Source: Burkholderiales bacterium
GTDB lineage: Bacteria > Pseudomonadota > Gammaproteobacteria > Burkholderiales > Burkholderiaceae_C
Direction of reading: 5' to 3'
Length of the DNA stretch: 64,000 nt
Assembly (NCBI GenBank): GCA_016213205.1
Contig: JACRAZ010000070.1
Coordinates: forward strand, 1-64,000
How positions within the stretch are numbered: position 1 is the first letter of the stretch; each line of letters starts with the position of its first letter. A program made the position numbers and the translations under genes. This document shows, one piece after another, positions 17,849-26,109 of the stretch. The notes beneath the pieces are model-generated. The model was not told the DNA's origin. It ran no database searches and saw only the letters and a program-made list of their open reading frames with translations.

Positions 17849-19612
17849 TCAGAGGACGGTCTCGATGCCGTGGAAGTTTTCGTAGAAGTCGAGCGGGAAC
17901 GCCTGGCCGGCCGCGGGCGCGAAGGGCTGCTGCAGCCACTGGGCCACCCGTGCCGCCTGCTCGGCCGAACCGCGCCAGCGCAGCCCGGTGACGCTGCGGC
18001 GCTGCCCGGGCACCACGGTGTAGCAGTGCGGCTGGTTGCCACGCAGCACGCCCAGCACCACCGTGGGCGCGTGGGCCGCGGCCCAGCGCAGCGCGGCCAG
18101 CGAGAACGGGTAGCCGTTCACCGTGGTGAGCGTGTCCTCGGCCGCCAGGCCGCTGGCGCCGGCGGGGCTGTCGTCGAGCACGCTGTAGATCGCGGGGCCG
18201 GTGTCGCCCTGCAGGATCAGGCCCAGCATCGGCACGGCCGATTCGCTCACCTCGAAGCCCAGCATGCGCAGGCTGCCCGGCAGCGTCAGCCGGCCCGGCT
18301 CGAGCACCTGGCCGCGCAGCCGCGGGCCCAGGCCGGGCAGGCGGGCCTCGAAGAAGGCGCAGACCTCGTCCACCGTGTAGCCCGCCCCCCGGCCGGCAAA
18401 GGCCTCGTAGAACGCGGCGAAGGCCGTGTCCAGCGACTGGCGCCCGGCGCCGCTGGCGCGCAGCGCGCTGTCCAGCTCGAATGCGATCACCATGCCGGCG
18501 TCGTAGTAGTCGATGGCGCTGTTGGCGCGGCCGGGGTACTTGTCGTGGTTCAGGTACGAGGCGGCCGAGGCATCGGCCGGGCTCACCCGGCCATAGGCCG
18601 GCAGCGCCGCGAGGTGGGTGTAGTAGTTGGTGACGGCGCTGAAGAACTGCTCGGCCGTGTACACCCCGGTGCGGGTGCAGGCCAGGAACTCGTAATAGCG
18701 CGTGAAGCCCTCGGCCACCCACAGGCCCTCGCTGAAGCAGCCGTGCTCCAGCCTCAGGTGGCCCAGCGGCGCGGGCCGCAGGCGGCGCACGTTCCAGGCG
18801 TGGAACAGCTCGTGCGCGCAGACGCGGATGCTCACCTTGTACTGGTCTTCGTCGTAGAAGGTGCCGGGGTCCAGCCCGACCATGGTGCTGCTCAGGTGCT
18901 CCAGGCCCCAGCTGTCGTTCGGGTTGAACGAGAGCACATAGGTGTAGTCCTCGAACGGGAAGGCGCCGAAAATGTCGAAGTAGACCTCGGCCACCTTCAC
19001 CAGCGCGTCGACGAAGCCTTCGACACCCTGCTCGTAGCCCACCGCGCGGTTCAGGAACAGGTGGTGGAAGGCGGTGCCACGCACCTGGCGCGTGATCAGG
19101 TCGAACTGGCCGAAGCTCACCGGCGTGTCCAGCAGCTGCGGGTAGTTGTCGTAGGCCCAGGTGTGGTGACCTTGCGGGCTGGCGCCGCTGGGGTGGTGCA
19201 CGGCCCAGCCCGGCGGCACGTGGTAGCGCACGCTGCACGGGCCCTCGTGGCCGGCCACGCGCAGGTAGCGGGTGCCCAGCAGCACGCCGTTCTGGTCGCC
19301 GAGCACGCCGCACTCCTCGCTGAGTTCAACCGAGGCCGCGCTGGCGCGGTAGCGCACGGTGACCGGGCCGCCGGGCGCTTCGAGCAGGTAGCCCGACCAG
19401 CCCTGGCGCCGCAGCGGTAGCGCCGTGCCGTCGGCACTGCGCAGCGCCTGCACGGCGAAGACGTCGCGGCCGAAGGTCTCGAAGTCGTAGTCGCCGGGCA
19501 CCCAGGTGGGGGTGGTCAGCGTCAGCGCGCCGGCGGGGGCGTCCTCGATCGAGAGCTCGACGCCGAGCTCGTGCCGCGCCGGGTCCAGCGTCACCTGGTA
19601 GGCGAGCTTCAT
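17849..19612 (-). CDS. M61-family metallopeptidase (glycyl aminopeptidase type, with PDZ)
   Basis: A 587-residue zinc peptidase. The N-terminal beta domain (1-170) is typical of M61 (LTLTTPTWVPGDYDFETFGR). The catalytic domain has HELFH at 267-271 (CAHELFHAWNVRRLRP) and the third ligand Glu about E301 (GLWVAEGFTRYYEFL). A C-terminal PDZ-like domain (about 480-570) includes GLILQGDTGPAIYSVLDDSP. No signal peptide is visible, so it is probably cytosolic. The ATG overlaps the stop of the preceding 259-residue gene as ATGA, so it is translationally coupled to the LodA-type operon. Possible roles are processing of operon products or peptide substrates, but this is inference. Confidence 0.9.
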   Translation of the reverse strand: MKLAYQVTLDPARHELGVELSIEDAPAGALTLTTPTWVPGDYDFETFGRDVFAVQALRSADGTALPLRRQGWSGYLLEAPGGPVTVRYRASAASVELSEECGVLGDQNGVLLGTRYLRVAGHEGPCSVRYHVPPGWAVHHPSGASPQGHHTWAYDNYPQLLDTPVSFGQFDLITRQVRGTAFHHLFLNRAVGYEQGVEGFVDALVKVAEVYFDIFGAFPFEDYTYVLSFNPNDSWGLEHLSSTMVGLDPGTFYDEDQYKVSIRVCAHELFHAWNVRRLRPAPLGHLRLEHGCFSEGLWVAEGFTRYYEFLACTRTGVYTAEQFFSAVTNYYTHLAALPAYGRVSPADASAASYLNHDKYPGRANSAIDYYDAGMVIAFELDSALRASGAGRQSLDTAFAAFYEAFAGRGAGYTVDEVCAFFEARLPGLGPRLRGQVLEPGRLTLPGSLRMLGFEVSESAVPMLGLILQGDTGPAIYSVLDDSPAGASGLAAEDTLTTVNGYPFSLAALRWAAAHAPTVVLGVLRGNQPHCYTVVPGQRRSVTGLRWRGSAEQAARVAQWLQQPFAPAAGQAFPLDFYENFHGIETVL

Positions 19613-20388
19613 GGCGTGGCCTCGGCGTGGGCCATGCCCGGCATGGCCATGCCGCCCTGGCAGGGGTCGGTGCTGTTGAGCATGTTGCCGGTGCTGTACC
19701 AGACGCTCGCGCCCACCTGCAGCGGCACGGACGCGCTGGCGATGCCCTGGAACTGCACCGTGTAGCTGCCCTCGCCCAGCGGCGGCGTGCAGCCGATGGG
19801 CAGGCTGGGTTGGGCAAAGCACACCAGCACGCCGGCCTGCAACTGCGGGGTGGACAGCCAGCCAGGCACGGCGGGCAGCGTGAGCAGGTGCTGGAAGTCG
19901 GGGTCGGCGGCGATGTAGTGGTCCAGGTGCGCTTCCTGCCCATCACCAAAGAGGATGTAGCTCAGGTTCGCCGGCCGCGGGATGTTCTGGTCGAAGGCGC
20001 GGAAGTACACCACCCGGTCCACCGTGACGCTGGCGTTGGCCACGATCACCGGCCCGGGGGTGCCGCCGCCGGCATTGGAGTAGCCGCGCGAGATGGCCGC
20101 CGCGTAGCGGGTGACGCGGCCGCTCACCACGTCGGGCAGCGTGAAGGGGTCGCTGTCGAGGTTGGTCAGGTTGTAGGCCTGGGTCGGGTTCTGGGCCTTG
20201 TCGGCCAGGTAGGTGGCCATCGAGGCGGCATCCAGGCTCACCTGCAGCGTGAGCTGGTAGTGGTGGTCCTCCTTGGTGAACATCGGCATGTGGCACAGAT
20301 ACAGCGTGCTCGTGCCCAGCATGAACATGCCGTGCGTGTTGGGCGTGTCGACGATGGGCCAGGCGGTGGTGGCGGCGGTGCTGTTCAT
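19609..20388 (-). CDS. Uncharacterised 259-residue protein in the LodA-type operon
   Basis: I do not recognise this family. The protein has no signal peptide. Its N-terminal third is rich in His and Met (NTHGMFMLGTSTLYLCHMPM, then KEDHHYQLTL), which would suit a metal site. The C-terminal part reads as a beta-rich domain ending CQGGMAMPGMAHAEATP, again Met/His rich. The start overlaps the flavoprotein stop as ATGA, and the stop overlaps the M61 peptidase start as ATGA, so it is locked into the operon. Coding is supported by the length, the coupling and codon use like its neighbours. A metal-binding or cofactor-maturation role is speculation. Confidence 0.75.
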   Translation of the reverse strand: MNSTAATTAWPIVDTPNTHGMFMLGTSTLYLCHMPMFTKEDHHYQLTLQVSLDAASMATYLADKAQNPTQAYNLTNLDSDPFTLPDVVSGRVTRYAAAISRGYSNAGGGTPGPVIVANASVTVDRVVYFRAFDQNIPRPANLSYILFGDGQEAHLDHYIAADPDFQHLLTLPAVPGWLSTPQLQAGVLVCFAQPSLPIGCTPPLGEGSYTVQFQGIASASVPLQVGASVWYSTGNMLNSTDPCQGGMAMPGMAHAEATP

Positions 20389-21542
20389 GCGGGGATCTCC
20401 CTGGGGTGGCGGGGGGCAGTGGCCCCCGGTGCGGTGGCGGGCCGGGGCTGGCGGCGCTGCCAGAAGGGCGCGTCCGGCCAGCGCGGCTCCTGGGCATAGA
20501 AGTGGGCGCGGATGCGCAGGAAATCGGCGAACCGGTCTTCCAGGGCCTGGGCGTGCTCGGCCAGCGCGCGCTCGCCGGCCCCGGCCAGCGAACGGTAGGC
20601 ATGGCCCGCCGCGCGCAGCCCGTCGACCAGGGCCTTGTGCACGCCCTGCGACGACAGCGGGTCGAAGGCCGAGGCCGCATCACCCACCGCCAGCCAGCGC
20701 GGGCCGCCGCAGCGGTCGAGCCGGGCCGACCGGGCCTGCCGCACCGTGAGCCGCGCGGGCGCCGGGGCCGGCCGCCCGATGGCCGCGGCGATGTGCCGTG
20801 TCTGCAGCAGCTGGCGGTGCCAGGCGTCGGGCGCCTGCAGGCCGCGGGCGCGCAGCAGGTCCGGGTCGGTGGCCACCACCACCAGGGCCTCGTCCGGCGC
20901 GATGCGTGCCGCATACCACCAGCCATGGTCCACCGCCTCCAGCAGCGAGCGCTGGCCCAGGTGGTTGTCTGGCGCCAGCGGCAGCAGCGCGGCCAGGCAC
21001 ACCAGGCGGTCGTGCACCAGGCGCTGCGCGCCGAGCGCACGCGCCACGCGGGCGGCCTGGCCGGTGGCGTCGATCACGAAGCGCGCATGCAGCACTTCGG
21101 CGCGGCGGCCGGGCGAGCGCAGTTGCAGGTGCAGGCCGCCGGCGCCGGCCTGCACCGATTCGAAGGCGCAGCCCATGCGCAGGCGGGCGCCCTGGGCCAC
21201 CGCCTGCTCGCGCAGGAAGGCATCGAAGCGGCGGCGCTCGATGTGCCAGCCCGGGCCATGCGGGTTGAACAGGAAATCGTTGTAGCCCAGGGCCTCGGCG
21301 CCCCAGGACGAGGCGCTGCCGACGCAGGGGTCGCACCGCAGGGCGGCAAAGGCCTCGCGCAGGCCCAGCTCGGCCAGCACCAGCCCGGTGTCCGGCGGCA
21401 GGCTCTCGGCGAAACGCGGGCGCTGGCCATCGCCCGCCTCGAGCAGCTGCACCGAGCCGATGCCGGCGCGCCGCAGCGCGATGGCCGCCGCGCAGCCCGC
21501 GGGGCCGGCGCCGATGACCGCGACCTCGCAGTGCGCATCCAT
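20385..21542 (-). CDS. LodB/GoxB-like FAD-dependent flavoprotein
   Basis: A 385-residue flavoprotein of the halogenase / PHBH-like monooxygenase group. It has the FAD-binding GxGxxG motif at the N-terminus (VAVIGAGPAGCAAAIALRRA) and the second FAD motif WLAVGDAASAFDPLSSQG about residue 290. It starts 3 bases after the stop of the LodA-like oxidase gene. In characterised lodAB and goxAB pairs this flavoprotein is required for making the cysteine tryptophylquinone cofactor inside LodA or GoxA. The same job is the natural inference here from gene order and family. It ends with an ATGA overlap into the 259-residue gene. Confidence 0.88.
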   Translation of the reverse strand: MDAHCEVAVIGAGPAGCAAAIALRRAGIGSVQLLEAGDGQRPRFAESLPPDTGLVLAELGLREAFAALRCDPCVGSASSWGAEALGYNDFLFNPHGPGWHIERRRFDAFLREQAVAQGARLRMGCAFESVQAGAGGLHLQLRSPGRRAEVLHARFVIDATGQAARVARALGAQRLVHDRLVCLAALLPLAPDNHLGQRSLLEAVDHGWWYAARIAPDEALVVVATDPDLLRARGLQAPDAWHRQLLQTRHIAAAIGRPAPAPARLTVRQARSARLDRCGGPRWLAVGDAASAFDPLSSQGVHKALVDGLRAAGHAYRSLAGAGERALAEHAQALEDRFADFLRIRAHFYAQEPRWPDAPFWQRRQPRPATAPGATAPRHPREIPA

Positions 21543-21545
21543 CGC

Positions 21546-23615
21546 TCAGCCGCCCAGGTCGTTGGAGTTCATCGGCCAGGGCGCGATGCCCGGGTCGTCG
21601 AGCTGGCTGGCCACCTCGAGGTAGACCTCGGGGCTGTAGCGGGTGGGGCCGGAGATCGCGCTGCCCTGGATCACGAAGCCGAGGCGGTGCCAGTTGAGCA
21701 CGATGTCGATCAGGTTCTGGTATCGACCGGCGTTGCCCAGGTCGTCGCTGGCGGTGCCGGGCCCGCGGATCGAGTAGCGCTGCGGGCCGAGCTGGCCGTC
21801 GCGCACATCGGCCGCGGCATGCACCGCCACCGGCCGCTGCGCCGGCCAGGACCAGTACAGCGCGGTGCTGTTGGTGGGGTTGGGCGCGGAGTTGTGGGTG
21901 GCGCAGGCGTTGTAGTCGGTCTGCCAGGGCACCGCCATGAACTTGGACACGTCGCCCGGCTCCAGTGCGGCCGGCCGCAGGCCATCGGGGCCCGGGTGCA
22001 GCGGCACATAGCCCACGGTGAGGAAGGGCTGGCTGGCCTGCACGCGGCGGTAGTCGAGCGGCCGCGCGCGCAGGCGGAAGGGGCCGGCGCCGGAGCGCTC
22101 CCAATCGGCCTGGTAGATGGCCGGGTCGCGCACGATGAAGGTCATCTCGATGCCGGGCGCGAAGCGGCCGCCCAGGCAGTTGACCATCACCGCGCGGTCC
22201 AGGTACTCGCCGGGCCCGAGCTGCTGCGTGGCGCTGCGCTCGAACCGGCCCCGGTTCCACTGCGTGAGGAAGAAGTACTGCGTCAGCGTGACGGAGAGGA
22301 AGGCCTTGCCCGCATCGCCCATCGACAAGGGCATGAACGGCGCGCCGATGTTGGACTGCGCCGGCGCATTGGGGTCGCGCACGTAGGCCAGGCCGGTCAT
22401 GATGGTGTCGGCCGGCTCGTCCTGCGCGCCGATGGCGCCCACCGCATCGTGGGCGGCGATGGCACGCGCGGGCAGGTTGGTGTTCCAGCGCTGCAGCGCC
22501 GGGGCGCGGAAGATCGGCCGCAGGTGGTCGTCGAACAGCGGCTTGAAGTCGTCGTTGAAGCGGTGGTTGAAGATCGAGGGCATCAGGTCCAGCCGGCGGA
22601 CCCAGGTGTCGAACATGTCGTCCCAGAGGCTCACCACGTTCAGCGTCTGCGGCGCGTAGCTCGGGTCGGTGGCGATCACCCAGGCCGGCACCACGCTGGC
22701 GCTGCTGCCATCGTCGAACACGATGCGCGCGGACACCGGCCCGTCGGCGGTGTCGTCGAACCAGCCATCGGCGTTCACGTCGCCGTACTCGCCGGGGGCG
22801 ATCAGGCCGCCGATCAGTGGGAAGGGCTGGCCGTTGGGCTGCAGCCAGCCGCAGGCGCGGCCCCAGGCCGGCAGCACCAGCAGGCGGCCCTTGTCGTCGG
22901 TGCGCAGCTCGCCCAGCGTGTCGATCGGGCCGGCGGGCGTGTACAGCTGTGTGAACGCATCGTCCGGGAAGGACTTGGGGTAGTGCGGCATCGCCTCGAT
23001 GTCCGCGGTCTCGGTGGCAAAGCTGGCGATGGTGGCCTTGTCGAAGCGCACGCTCGGCGCCTCGGTGCCGCGCACCGCGCGCGGGCCGGCATCGATCACC
23101 AGGCGCCGCAGCCGTGCCGCGTTGTTCGGGTCCGGGCCCTCGGCGGCATTGCGCAGGTTCAGGTGCTCGGCGTTGGCCTTTTCGTACACGGCCAGGCCCA
23201 GCTCGTCGTTCAGCAGGTAGGAGTTGGCCTTCTTGTTGGCCAGGTGCACGGTCCAGACGATGTCGCGCACCGTCTTGCCGCCCACCACGCTGCCCACCAC
23301 CACCTCGGTGCCGGCGCCGCTGGGGTAGGTTTCGGGGCCGCTGCCGGCCTCGGGGTAGTGAATGATGCGAAAGCGCGCGGCCTGGCGCTTCATGCGGCCG
23401 GCGCGGTCGCGCAGCTCGTCGCTGGTGATCACGGTGGATTCGGTGCCGGCGCGGATCGGCAGGCCGCCGGTGACCAGCGGGTTGCCGGTGTCGATGCCGG
23501 GCGCGATGGGCAGGCCGGCCATGGTTTCGGGGCCGAGGTAGAACTCCTCGCTGTTGCCCACGCGCGCAATGCCGAAGGCCGGGTGCACGCGAAACACGGG
23601 TTGGGGGGTCGACAT
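21546..23615 (-). CDS. LodA/GoxA-family cysteine tryptophylquinone (CTQ) amino-acid oxidase
   Basis: A 689-residue protein. The N-terminus FRVHPAFGIARVGNSEEFYL is the hallmark start of LodA-like quinoprotein oxidases, and the length matches the family. The candidate CTQ Cys is C480 in MVNCLGGRFAPGIEM. The Trp partner is probably W564 (AVPWQTDYNAC) or W588/W590 (ALYWSWPAQRP); I cannot decide without alignment. Known members oxidise lysine or glycine with oxygen, giving peroxide and ammonia; the substrate here is unknown. There is no signal peptide, as in LodA. The start at 23615 has AGGAG spanning the stop of the gene before it. It is followed 3 bases later by the LodB-like gene. Confidence 0.9.
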   Translation of the reverse strand: MSTPQPVFRVHPAFGIARVGNSEEFYLGPETMAGLPIAPGIDTGNPLVTGGLPIRAGTESTVITSDELRDRAGRMKRQAARFRIIHYPEAGSGPETYPSGAGTEVVVGSVVGGKTVRDIVWTVHLANKKANSYLLNDELGLAVYEKANAEHLNLRNAAEGPDPNNAARLRRLVIDAGPRAVRGTEAPSVRFDKATIASFATETADIEAMPHYPKSFPDDAFTQLYTPAGPIDTLGELRTDDKGRLLVLPAWGRACGWLQPNGQPFPLIGGLIAPGEYGDVNADGWFDDTADGPVSARIVFDDGSSASVVPAWVIATDPSYAPQTLNVVSLWDDMFDTWVRRLDLMPSIFNHRFNDDFKPLFDDHLRPIFRAPALQRWNTNLPARAIAAHDAVGAIGAQDEPADTIMTGLAYVRDPNAPAQSNIGAPFMPLSMGDAGKAFLSVTLTQYFFLTQWNRGRFERSATQQLGPGEYLDRAVMVNCLGGRFAPGIEMTFIVRDPAIYQADWERSGAGPFRLRARPLDYRRVQASQPFLTVGYVPLHPGPDGLRPAALEPGDVSKFMAVPWQTDYNACATHNSAPNPTNSTALYWSWPAQRPVAVHAAADVRDGQLGPQRYSIRGPGTASDDLGNAGRYQNLIDIVLNWHRLGFVIQGSAISGPTRYSPEVYLEVASQLDDPGIAPWPMNSNDLGG

Positions 23616-23623
23616 GGGGGCTC

Positions 23624-24595
23624 CTACGAAAACCGGGGAATGGCCTGCTGCTGCCAGCAAGCCAGGATGTCGCCGCCGAGCTTGGCCATCTGCACACCGA
23701 AGGCCGCGGGCACGGGCTCGCCGGCGAACATGCGGTTGAGCACCGCCAGGAAGCCGGCGAAATCGGCCACCAGGCGCTGCTGGGCCTGCTGCCCGGGGCT
23801 GCCGGAAGGGGGCAGGGCCTCGCCCGCGTACACCGCCGGCCACCGCGGCAGGCGCCGGATGTGGTCGAACTTCTGGAAGTGCGGCCAGGCGTCCTTGAAG
23901 CCGTCGGCCGTGTTGCGGAACTCGGTGGGCACGGTCTCGATCGGCTGGGTCTGGCCCTCGCCCTGGTCGACGATGATGTCCACCAGCGTCATCGCCTGGC
24001 GGAAGCCGGCGTCGCCGAACTCGGTGATCGAGAGCCGGGGGGTGCCCTGGTAGAACGGCCCGAACTCGTCGATCTGCCGGCGGCTGCCCTGCACGTGCGC
24101 GCGCAGCTCGGACATGCCCACGCGCAGCGCGTCGTAGAACTCGCCGATCGAGCCGTAGGCCTGCTGCGTGTCGGCCAGGTCGGGTTCACGCTCGGTGCGC
24201 CACTCGGGGTACTCCACCAGGCACATGGTGTTCACGCGCTGGGCATCCAGCGGGCCCAGCTCGGCGCTGTAGGGCGTGAATTCGGTGGTCGGGTTCGGCG
24301 TGTCGAGGTCGAAGTCCAGGTGCGGCACCGCGGTGCCCCGATAGGCCGGCGGCGCCAGCGTGGGCGAATAGCCGTAGGCATTGGCGATGTTGGCCACCAG
24401 CTGCAGGTGCAGCATCTCCTGGTACACCGCCGCCTGCACCAGGCGGTAGGCCTCGGTGCTGGGGTCCTTGATCGAGTACAGCACCGTCAGGTAGTAGGGG
24501 ATGGTCCACAACTCGAGATCGGCGGCACCCTGGAAGTGCTCGTGCAGCCTGGGCAGGCTCCAGGCCGGCGGCTGGGCCAGCGTTGTTCGTCTCAC
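23624..24595 (-). CDS. Ferritin-like protein related to VioB/RebD N-terminal domain
   Basis: A 323-residue protein. The N-terminal half has a ferritin-like di-iron helix pattern of the kind annotated as iminophenyl-pyruvate dimer synthase (VioB/RebD) domains: ELWTIPYYLTVLYSIKD (about 28-44) and AVYQEMLHLQLVANIANAYG (about 55-75), with an ExxH pair. VioB/RebD are heme/iron enzymes that couple oxidised amino-acid imines made by an amino-acid oxidase, so placement directly before an amino-acid oxidase gene is suggestive. However, this protein is much shorter than VioB. It starts with GTG overlapping the previous stop as GTGA. Catalysis is not established. Confidence 0.78.
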   Translation of the reverse strand: MRRTTLAQPPAWSLPRLHEHFQGAADLELWTIPYYLTVLYSIKDPSTEAYRLVQAAVYQEMLHLQLVANIANAYGYSPTLAPPAYRGTAVPHLDFDLDTPNPTTEFTPYSAELGPLDAQRVNTMCLVEYPEWRTEREPDLADTQQAYGSIGEFYDALRVGMSELRAHVQGSRRQIDEFGPFYQGTPRLSITEFGDAGFRQAMTLVDIIVDQGEGQTQPIETVPTEFRNTADGFKDAWPHFQKFDHIRRLPRWPAVYAGEALPPSGSPGQQAQQRLVADFAGFLAVLNRMFAGEPVPAAFGVQMAKLGGDILACWQQQAIPRFS

Positions 24596-26109
24596 GGTGT
24601 TCTCCTCGTGGGGGTGGTCGGGCTGGCAGGGGCGGCATCGGCTTCGCCGAACAGGAAGCTGTAGTCGCTGGCGTAGTTCGTCGGCTGGCGCCAGCCCGCG
24701 GGCACGCCACGGCTGGAGATGGTGGCCACGGTGTGGCAGGCCAGGCAGCTGGGCTGCGTCATTGATGGGTTAGGGCTGTAGGCGCCGGTGCCCTGGAAGT
24801 AGGTTTCCAGCGTGGTGTTCGCGAGCCCGCCAACGCCGGTGGGCGGCTGCGGGTTGCCGCTGGTCAGCGGCGCAAAGGGGGCGCCGGTGACGGCGGTGGA
24901 CGACGACGGCCACATCACGCTCACGAGCTGGTAGTTCTGCAGCACCGAGTTCCGGTTCGCACTGCGGATGGCCGACTGCGCGAAGCTGTTCAGCGCCGCG
25001 GTGTTGGCGGCAATGGGCTGCTGCCGGGCGATCTGCGTGGGCGCCGCGTAGTTGCAGGCGCCGGCGCTGGCGCCGCAGGCCGGCGGCGGCGTGTTCAGCG
25101 CGCACTTGTACGGGTCGGTGGTCGGGTTGCACGCCGGGTTGTAGTAGGTGTAGGGGCCGGTGCCCACCGCGCCCACCACCGGTGCGTTGTCCACATGCTC
25201 GAAGGTGGCCCAGACGAACTGCTGCGCCAGCTGCGTCTTGTGGATGATGTGCAGCCCCACCAGGCCCACCACGGCGGGGCTGGCCATGCCGGTGGCGGGG
25301 TCCACCACCTCGGCCTGCGCGGTGAGGAAACGCGTGTACTGCGCCGGGTCGGTCAGCGGCACCCAGGCCGCCTTGACCTCGATGGCCCCCACCGTGCCGG
25401 GCGCCGAGCCATCGGGCAGGTGGATGCCGGCGCCGCTTTGCACCGCCTGCCACTGCGCGCGGGCGTCGTAGAGCTTGTTGGCGACGATGTAGTTGTACTC
25501 GTCCGCGTTGAGCCGGATCTCGTAGTAGGTGACGCGGCCGTTCTGTGCCGTGATCCAGCCGCTGCTGAAGGCCTGGTGGATGCTGGACAGGGCCGCTGCG
25601 GTTTGGCCGCCACCGAGCGCCGCCAGGCGGCGCGCCGTGGCCTGCAGCCGCCGTGGCGCCTGCGCGCCCGAGAACGGCAGCGGCGCCGCCGCGCCGGGGC
25701 GGAAGACGCTGCTGTTCAACGCAAAGGTCTGCCACACGGTGGCCGGCGAGGCGCCGCTGCTCGATGGCTGGCCGAACGCGGAGGCCGGCACGCTGGTGTC
25801 GGGCTGCCCGTTCTGGGTGGCCGAGGCCTGCCAGTTCAACGCGATGAACTGCTGCCAGGCGAAGCAGTTCATGTCGTCCTGGTCGGGCAGCGCCGCGTCG
25901 GCGGGCAGGGTGTAGCTCACGCTGGGGTTCTGCAGGCAGTTGAACGACCCGCCCGCCGCGCCAGACGCCTGGGCCGCGAGGCTCGGTGGGGTCAAGGCCC
26001 GTGGTTGCCCGCAGCCGGCCAGGCCCCCCGCCAGCGCACCGGCGAACACGCCGACCAGCACGCCGGCCGGCCCGGCGGCAGGCCGGGGCGCGCAACGCAT
26101 CGGCTTCAC
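24592..26109 (-). CDS. c-heme lipoprotein of the LodA-type operon
   Basis: A 505-residue exported protein. The N-terminus is a lipoprotein signal with lipobox LAGC (Cys about 33). The body contains DMNCFAWQQFIALNWQA, a pattern I associate with uncharacterised cytochrome c-type proteins. A single c-heme site CLACH lies near 455-459, about 46 residues from the end. Several other Cys residues could form disulfides. It starts with GTG in a GTGA overlap with the upstream stop and ends in a GTGA overlap with the ferritin-like gene. It may pass electrons between the periplasm and respiration, or act in export; this is inferred. An ATG three codons in is an alternative start. Confidence 0.8.
   Translation of the reverse strand: MKPMRCAPRPAAGPAGVLVGVFAGALAGGLAGCGQPRALTPPSLAAQASGAAGGSFNCLQNPSVSYTLPADAALPDQDDMNCFAWQQFIALNWQASATQNGQPDTSVPASAFGQPSSSGASPATVWQTFALNSSVFRPGAAAPLPFSGAQAPRRLQATARRLAALGGGQTAAALSSIHQAFSSGWITAQNGRVTYYEIRLNADEYNYIVANKLYDARAQWQAVQSGAGIHLPDGSAPGTVGAIEVKAAWVPLTDPAQYTRFLTAQAEVVDPATGMASPAVVGLVGLHIIHKTQLAQQFVWATFEHVDNAPVVGAVGTGPYTYYNPACNPTTDPYKCALNTPPPACGASAGACNYAAPTQIARQQPIAANTAALNSFAQSAIRSANRNSVLQNYQLVSVMWPSSSTAVTGAPFAPLTSGNPQPPTGVGGLANTTLETYFQGTGAYSPNPSMTQPSCLACHTVATISSRGVPAGWRQPTNYASDYSFLFGEADAAPASPTTPTRRTP

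Noticed and set aside
20406-24053. 1215-codon plus-strand frame
   Set aside because: Antisense across three clear genes of the LodA-type operon; His/Gln/Val-rich shadow composition.
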